A DNA stretch of 36,454 nt from Actinotignum schaalii_C (GTDB lineage Bacteria > Actinomycetota > Actinomycetes > Actinomycetales > Actinomycetaceae). Location of the stretch: the NCBI RefSeq assembly GCF_034119425.1, contig NZ_JAWUEL010000022.1:1-36454 (forward strand). The letters are read 5' to 3'. Within the stretch, counting starts at the first letter, position 1. The number at the start of each line of letters is the position of its first letter. The notes under the pieces were generated by a model. That model was given only the letters and a program-made list of their open reading frames with translations, was not told where the DNA came from and made no database searches. The translations under genes were made by a program, and so were the position numbers. Below are positions 31,292 through 36,454 of the stretch, one piece after another.

Positions 31292-33424
31292 TTACCCGTT
31301 CCCCTGGCCGGTGGGTGCGGGATTGGGATGGGCACCGCCGCCCGATCCGCCGGAGCCTCCCGATCCGCCCGAGCCGGAGCCGCCGGAACCTGAGCCTGCG
31401 GGCGGGGTGCTCGGGGTGGGAGTGGGTGCCGGGGCGATGCCCACGGTAATACGCATCTCGGTATCGCGTTGCACCACGGTGCCCGGGGCGATGCTCGCAT
31501 CCACGACCTTACCGACCTTCGCCGGATCGGTGACTTCCTGCTCGCTTTGGCCCACAACCGTGAGGCGCGCATCGCGCAGCGCCGCCCGCGCCTCATCCAC
31601 GCTCATTCCGCGTACATCCGGAACTGCCACATTGCCGCTGGCCACCTGTAGTTTCACGGTGCTGCCTGGCTTCACGCTTTCACCCACATTAGGGCTGGTG
31701 GATACCACCCGGTCGCGGTCCTCGCTCGGGTCGTTGACCTGCTCCATGCCGCCCACGGTCAGCCCCGCCGCGCGCAGCGCCTGGGAGGCTTGATCCGTGC
31801 TCATCCCCACCACATCGGGAACCTGCACGGCGGATGGACCGGAGGAGAAGTGCAAGGTCACCCGGCTGCCCACATCCACGGTGCTCCGCATCGCCGGATT
31901 AGAGGACACGACCAGCCCCTTGTCCACGGTATCGCTGGCTACATCCGTACCGCGCACGAACTCCAGGCCCAAGCTAGTCAGCTGCTGGCTGGCCTGCACC
32001 TCGGTCCACCCCACCATATCGGGGATCGCCACCTGCGCCACCGCGGTTTCGGTGGGTTGCGGTTCGGCGGAGTCGCCCCGCCCGGATAGGAAGAACCAGC
32101 CGAGAATCCCCAGGGCAATAACAAGCAAAACCACCCCGCCCCAGATGAAAGGCGCACCGGACTTCTTCTTTACCGGCGGTTGTGCCCCGGTGGCCGTTGG
32201 GTCATAGCCCGGATAGCTCCCGGTGGGGTAGCTGCCCGTGGGGTAAGCCCCGGGGTAGGCGCCCGTCGGGTACCCACCCGGGTAGGTGGGCGCGCCGCCC
32301 GGCTGCGCCGTCGTACTAGACATCGCACCCGCACCGGCACCGCCCGCGGCACCACCGGCGCTCCTGGCAGTCGCGGTGGGATAAGCAGTAGTGGAAGCGG
32401 GGCGCGTGTTCGCGGCCGAATATGCCTGAGTGGCAGCCGTCGCGGCATTCGCCCCCGCGGCACCAGCACCCGCGGCACCGGCAACGCCGGCTGCACCAAT
32501 ACCGGCACCGGCAATCGCCCCCGCCCCGTAAGCATTCCAGGAGGTAACCGCCGGGGCGTCCACGCCTTCCCCGCGCGCCGCTGCCAGCAGGTCCGCGCGG
32601 AATTCTGCGGCGTCCTGGTAGCGGTCCTCGCGGCTCTTCGCCAGGGATTTCATGACAACGCGGTCAATAGCATCCGGAATATCGGAAGCGATCTGGGAAG
32701 CCGGCTTCGGGGTTTCGGAAACATGCTGGTAGGCCACTGCCACCGCGCTATCGCCCACGAAAGGCGGGCGCCCGGTGAGGAGTTCGTAGAGCACGCAGCC
32801 GGTGGAATACAGGTCCGAGCGCGCATCCACCACTTCCCCGCGCGCCTGCTCGGGGGAGAGATACTGGGCGGTGCCCACCACGGAATTGGTCTGCGTCATC
32901 GTGGCAGCGGAATCGGCAATCGCGCGGGCGATCCCGAAGTCCATGACCTTCACCTTGCCGCCGGTGGTGAGCATAATATTGCCCGGCTTGATATCGCGGT
33001 GAATGATGCCCTCGTGATGGGAGTATTCCAGCGCGGAGAGCACCCCCACCACAATCTGCACGGCCTCCCCGATGGGCACCGGATCCCCACCGTGCAGTAG
33101 GGAAGCCACGGTGCGGCCCTTGACGTACTCCATGACGATATAGGGCAACGCCAGCTCGGTACCGCCCGTAGAGGTCACGGTTTCCTCACCGGTGTCATAC
33201 ACGGACACGATGGAGGGGTGATTGAGCGCGGCCGCTGATTGCGCTTCACGCCGGAAACGGGCCAGGAAGGTGGCATCCTGCGCCAGGTCGGTGCGCAGGA
33301 TCTTAATCGCTACCGTGCGTGAGAGGCGGGTGTCGTAGCCGAGATGTACCTCGGCCATACCGCCTCGACCGATGATCTCGCCCACCTGGTAGCGGTTGCC
33401 GAGTACGCGGGGGATATCATTCAC
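31292..33424 (-). CDS. pknB: Serine/threonine protein kinase PknB with three PASTA domains
   Basis: A 710-residue membrane kinase controlling growth and peptidoglycan synthesis. The kinase domain (11-275) has loop GRGGMA (19-24), K41, HRDIKPGN (142-149), DFG (162-164) and the activation-loop pair T177/T179, equivalent to the autophosphorylated TQT of mycobacterial PknB. A low-complexity Ala/Gly/Tyr/Pro juxtamembrane region (300-420) precedes one membrane helix (425-446). Three PASTA domains follow (about 464-529, 533-597, 598-663), which bind muropeptides, then a Pro/Thr and Gly/Ser tail. GTG start behind AAAGGTG. In mycobacteria pknA lies between pbpA and pknB; it is missing here. Confidence 0.96.
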   Translation of the reverse strand: MNDIPRVLGNRYQVGEIIGRGGMAEVHLGYDTRLSRTVAIKILRTDLAQDATFLARFRREAQSAAALNHPSIVSVYDTGEETVTSTGGTELALPYIVMEYVKGRTVASLLHGGDPVPIGEAVQIVVGVLSALEYSHHEGIIHRDIKPGNIMLTTGGKVKVMDFGIARAIADSAATMTQTNSVVGTAQYLSPEQARGEVVDARSDLYSTGCVLYELLTGRPPFVGDSAVAVAYQHVSETPKPASQIASDIPDAIDRVVMKSLAKSREDRYQDAAEFRADLLAAARGEGVDAPAVTSWNAYGAGAIAGAGIGAAGVAGAAGAGAAGANAATAATQAYSAANTRPASTTAYPTATARSAGGAAGGAGAGAMSSTTAQPGGAPTYPGGYPTGAYPGAYPTGSYPTGSYPGYDPTATGAQPPVKKKSGAPFIWGGVVLLVIALGILGWFFLSGRGDSAEPQPTETAVAQVAIPDMVGWTEVQASQQLTSLGLEFVRGTDVASDTVDKGLVVSSNPAMRSTVDVGSRVTLHFSSGPSAVQVPDVVGMSTDQASQALRAAGLTVGGMEQVNDPSEDRDRVVSTSPNVGESVKPGSTVKLQVASGNVAVPDVRGMSVDEARAALRDARLTVVGQSEQEVTDPAKVGKVVDASIAPGTVVQRDTEMRITVGIAPAPTPTPSTPPAGSGSGGSGSGGSGGSGGSGGGAHPNPAPTGQGNG

Positions 33425-33453
33425 GTCGCGTCACCTTTCTGCTGAGCATCTGC

Positions 33454-34911
33454 TTAGTTCACCTTAGCTTCAAGTACTGTGCGGGCAAGCGGTGCGGCAA
33501 CGGAGCCACCGTCGCCATCCCACACGGCATTGCCCGAATTTTCGACCACGACGGCCACGGTATAGGCCGTGTCCCCGATGGTCGCATTCCCCACAAACCA
33601 CGCGTGCGGGGGGATATCATTCGTGATTTCCGCGGTACCGGTTTTCCCGGAGGTTTCAATCCCGGGGAGGGTGAAAAGATACCCGGTGCCGTTCTTGACC
33701 TCATTGACCATCATCTGGTGCATATAGCTCGCGGTTTGCTGGCTCATTGCGCGGGAGAGCACTTCCGGTTCGCTTTCGCTCACGGGTTCGAGATCCGCGG
33801 TGAGGGTGCGGCGCACCAGATTCGGTTTCATGACGACGCCGTCATTAGCGATTGCCGCCCCGACCATCGCCATCTGCATCGGGGTGACCCGAATATCGCG
33901 TTGGCCGATGGAATCCATGGCGAGCGCCGCGGCATCGGCGGGGGCGGGGAAACGCGACGCGGATACCGGCAGCGGGGTGGCCAGTTCGCTATTGAAACCG
34001 AATTTTTCGGCCTGCGCGACCATCTTTTCCGGGCCCACCGCAATCCCGCCAATCGCGAACGGCGTATTGCACGATTGTGCGAAAGCCTCGGTGAGCGTGA
34101 CTTTCCCGGAGCCGTCCCCGCAGGCAGCCTGCCCCGGATTCCACATATCGTGGGTGGTCCCCGGCGGCACGAAGGTGCGGGGGGCCTCCACCGGCGAATC
34201 GGGGTTCAGCCCGAGGTTCTCAATCATCGCGGTGGCGGTGAGCAGCTTGAAAGACGAGCCGGGAGCGTACTGGTCCCCTCCGGTAGCCCGGTCGATCAGC
34301 GGCTTGGCGGGATCGGTTTCGAGGGCCTGATAGTTCTCGCGCGCGGCCGCGGTATCGTGCGTGGCCACTCCGTTCGGATCGAATCCGGGGGTGGAGACCT
34401 GCGCCAGAATATCTCCGGTGCGGGAATTAAGTACGACGACGGCGCCGCGCTGGTTACCCAGCGCGGCGGCTGCGGCCTCCTGGAGCTGGGGATCGATAGT
34501 GAGCTCAACGCCCCCGCCCTGGGGCTGGGAGCCGGTAATGAGCTCTTCGATACGTTGACCGGCCAGGGAGGAATCCGAGCCGCCCAGGACCGGGTTCATG
34601 GCGCGTTCCAAGCCCGTCATCGAGTTATGGGCGATGGAGTAGTAGCCGGTGAGGTTCGAGTAGATCTCCGGGCGCTCGTAAACACGCAGGTAGTTATAAG
34701 CATCGTCGATGGGTTGGGAGGAGACGATGGAGTCCCCGGCCACGATAATGGGACCGCGCTGGGTGCCGTATTCGCGGTAGAGCGTACGCACATTCCACGC
34801 GTTGGCATTCAGGCTGGCGGCCTGGAAGAACTGGATCGCGGTGGTGGAGCCGGCCAAACCTAAAAACATGACCGCGAGGACCGCGACGAGCTGGCGGATA
34901 GGGCGATTCAC
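33454..34911 (-). CDS. pbpA: Penicillin-binding protein (class B transpeptidase) PbpA
   Basis: A 485-residue monofunctional D,D-transpeptidase cross-linking peptidoglycan. An N-terminal membrane anchor (8-30) is followed by a dimerisation region, then the transpeptidase domain with S219-x-x-K222 (APGSSFK), S280-C-N282 and K423-T-G. GTG start overlapping the rodA stop as GTGA, a sign of translational coupling. It works with the RodA glycosyltransferase encoded immediately upstream and is probably phosphorylated or regulated by PknB downstream. Confidence 0.95.
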   Translation of the reverse strand: MNRPIRQLVAVLAVMFLGLAGSTTAIQFFQAASLNANAWNVRTLYREYGTQRGPIIVAGDSIVSSQPIDDAYNYLRVYERPEIYSNLTGYYSIAHNSMTGLERAMNPVLGGSDSSLAGQRIEELITGSQPQGGGVELTIDPQLQEAAAAALGNQRGAVVVLNSRTGDILAQVSTPGFDPNGVATHDTAAARENYQALETDPAKPLIDRATGGDQYAPGSSFKLLTATAMIENLGLNPDSPVEAPRTFVPPGTTHDMWNPGQAACGDGSGKVTLTEAFAQSCNTPFAIGGIAVGPEKMVAQAEKFGFNSELATPLPVSASRFPAPADAAALAMDSIGQRDIRVTPMQMAMVGAAIANDGVVMKPNLVRRTLTADLEPVSESEPEVLSRAMSQQTASYMHQMMVNEVKNGTGYLFTLPGIETSGKTGTAEITNDIPPHAWFVGNATIGDTAYTVAVVVENSGNAVWDGDGGSVAAPLARTVLEAKVN

Positions 34912-36377
34912 GGGCGCACCACCTCCGTGCGAGCGCCGCCGGCCGGGCTTCCCGCGCCGCGCTCCGCGCGGCGCGCGTCGTCGTCGCCCTCACTATCATT
35001 CTCATCAGCGCTCCCACGCAGGACCGCGAGTTCGTCGGTGGTGGGCAGCGGGCGCGCTTCTTCGGGGCGGCGGGCGGTGTGCGACATGCGGATGAGTAGC
35101 GCGATAATAATCCAGTTTGTCAGCAGCGCCGAACCGCCGTGCGCGAGGAAAGGCAGGGCCAGGCCGGTGAGCGGGATAATGCGCGTCCCCCCGCCGATAA
35201 CGATGAAGCATTGCAGCCCGAGTACAAAGGAAAGTCCGGAAGCGAGGAGTTTGCCGAAGCCGTCGCGCGATTCCAGGGCAACCCGCATGCCGCGGCTGAT
35301 AAGAAGCAGGTAGATGCACAGGATGGCGCCCACACCCACCAGGCCGAGCTCCTCGGCGAAGGAGGCGTAAATGAAATCGGAATGCGCCGCGTACACCAGG
35401 TTCGGGTAGCCGCGCCCGAGCCCCGCCCCGAAGAGCCCGCCGGAGGCCATGCCGAAGAGACCCTGAACCACCTGGTAGGAGCCGCCGACGGCGTCGTACA
35501 GTTCCGGATCGAAGGGGTCGAGCCAGATGGCGAAACGTGCCTGCACGTGGGAGACCGTTGTCGAAATGAACCACACCCCGCCTACGGTGAGGAGCGCGCC
35601 GATGGCCAGCCAGGATACTTGCTCGGTGGCCACCCACAGCATCGCCACGAACAGCCCGAAGAACAGCAGCGCGGTGCCGAAATCGCGTTCAAAAACGAGC
35701 ACGCCCATGCACAGTGCCCAGGCGATAAGAACCGGGAGGATATGGCGGGCTTTAGGTAGGCGAATACCCAGGATTTTCGGGCCGGCGAGCGCCAGGTTAT
35801 CGCGCTCGGTCACGAGGTAAGCCGCGAAAAACACCGCGAAACAGATTTTCGCGACCTCCGCCGGCTGGAAGGACATCCCGCCCACCCCGATCCACAGACG
35901 CGAGCCGTTGAGGGTGCGGCCCAGCGGGCTGAGCGGGAGCAGGAGCAGCACCACTCCGGAGATGAGCGAGGTCCACATATAGTTCTGCAGTACCCGATAA
36001 TTGCGCACCGCAAGGATGGTGATGGCGAAGAACACCAGCGCCCCGGCGGTGAGGATGAGCTGGCTGCGGGCGTGGTCGGTATCCGCCGCGGCATCCACCC
36101 GGTAGATCATGGCAAGGCCCAGCCCGTTGAGGGCGATCGCGCAGGGGAAAAGCACCGGGTCCGCGTAGGGGCACAGTGCGCGAATGAGCAGGTGGCAGGC
36201 AAAAACCAGGGCGGCGCCGGCGCCTACCACCAGCGCGAAGCTGGGTGGTAGCCCGGTATTATCCAGCCCGGTCCACACCAGGTAATAGGCACCCACCCCG
36301 ATGGCTCCGGCCAGGAGCAGCAGGGTGATTTCCGGCCAGCGGCCGCGGCGCGTGCGCGGGGGAACCACCGTGCTCAT
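34908..36377 (-). CDS. rodA: RodA/FtsW-family peptidoglycan glycosyltransferase
   Basis: A 489-residue SEDS-family polytopic protein, with about 12 helices, that polymerises lipid II for cell elongation. The family block GRTLNGSRLWIGVGGMSFQPAEVAKI has the conserved segment before the large extracellular loop; later come VFERDFGTALLFFGLF and FIVIGGGTRIIPLTGLALPFL. An Arg/Asp/Glu-rich cytoplasmic tail follows the last helix. GGAGAG precedes the ATG. Its start overlaps the upstream gene's stop (ATGA), and its own stop overlaps pbpA by 4 bases. Confidence 0.95.
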   Translation of the reverse strand: MSTVVPPRTRRGRWPEITLLLLAGAIGVGAYYLVWTGLDNTGLPPSFALVVGAGAALVFACHLLIRALCPYADPVLFPCAIALNGLGLAMIYRVDAAADTDHARSQLILTAGALVFFAITILAVRNYRVLQNYMWTSLISGVVLLLLPLSPLGRTLNGSRLWIGVGGMSFQPAEVAKICFAVFFAAYLVTERDNLALAGPKILGIRLPKARHILPVLIAWALCMGVLVFERDFGTALLFFGLFVAMLWVATEQVSWLAIGALLTVGGVWFISTTVSHVQARFAIWLDPFDPELYDAVGGSYQVVQGLFGMASGGLFGAGLGRGYPNLVYAAHSDFIYASFAEELGLVGVGAILCIYLLLISRGMRVALESRDGFGKLLASGLSFVLGLQCFIVIGGGTRIIPLTGLALPFLAHGGSALLTNWIIIALLIRMSHTARRPEEARPLPTTDELAVLRGSADENDSEGDDDARRAERGAGSPAGGARTEVVRP

Positions 36378-36454
36378 CGGTTCTCTCCCGGGTTCGCGGG
36401 TGCGGCCGATTCCGGTGCGAGTGCGGCCGGCGCCTTGGGTGCGGGGCTTGAGCT
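36374..36454 (-). CDS. C-terminal tail of an upstream gene, probable PstP (PP2C)
   Basis: The minus-strand frame is open from the window edge (36454) for 26 codons to a TGA that overlaps the rodA start (ATGA). The visible end is Ala/Pro-rich (SSSPAPKAPAALAPESAAPA) and carries no domain. In Actinobacteria the gene directly upstream of rodA is the PP2C phosphatase PstP, which has such a Pro/Ala-rich tail. The call rests on synteny and composition. Confidence 0.6.
   Translation of the reverse strand, partial: SSSPAPKAPAALAPESAAPANPGENR

Noticed and set aside
33604..34863. 419-codon plus-strand frame
   Set aside because: Antisense shadow of pbpA.

Overview
The window reads as high-G+C actinobacterial DNA, probably from the Actinomycetaceae or close relatives (genus uncertain). 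The evidence is gene order plus family membership. A DUF3566 protein (normally just downstream of gyrA), tRNA-Ile(GAT), a tiny DLW-39-like protein and tRNA-Ala(TGC) lie at the left end. ppiA, rhomboid, crgA, a class E sortase, pknB, pbpA, rodA and the tail of a probable pstP lie at the right end. This is the conserved origin-proximal block of Actinobacteria, here opened by about 20 kb of accessory genes.

Layout. 1-1687: DUF3566 protein, YczE/YitT-like membrane protein, two tRNAs with a 41-codon ORF between them. 1688-3511: a broken ribbon-helix-helix gene (minus strand), six exact 23-bp iterons and an AAA/DUF4143 ATPase. 3793-8819: GntR regulator, then a sugar kinase, a DeoC-type aldolase, a nucleoside hydrolase and an MFS carrier, a coherent (deoxy)ribonucleoside salvage operon. 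8955-10340: a second MFS protein. 10362-16914, minus strand: a complete L-rhamnose operon (mutarotase, MFS carrier, isomerase, kinase, aldolase) with its LacI regulator; LacI-type operators sit on the promoter. 17141-22067: an anchored protein of unknown function, an F420-reductase-like protein, a VIT/CCC1 metal transporter, a luciferase-like oxidoreductase and a coiled-coil membrane protein. 22212-25391: ppiA, a frameshifted AlbA/HATPase gene bracketed by perfect 113-bp direct repeats, and rhomboid. 25655-30844: a secreted CAP-domain protein with five 45-residue repeats, pfkA-crgA, sortase and a 52-aa membrane protein. 31292-36454, minus strand: pknB, pbpA, rodA and a probable pstP tail, an elongation/peptidoglycan operon with overlapping stop and start codons.

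The least explained parts are two unrelated stand-alone ATPase loci, each preceded by its own array of repeated sites: the 23-bp iterons before the AAA/DUF4143 gene, and four 12-bp sites (two in each orientation) before the AlbA/HATPase gene. The second array is duplicated perfectly on the far side of its gene. Both look like self-regulating or mobile cassettes. Two copies of a 31-bp palindrome about 27 kb apart point to a dispersed intergenic element.
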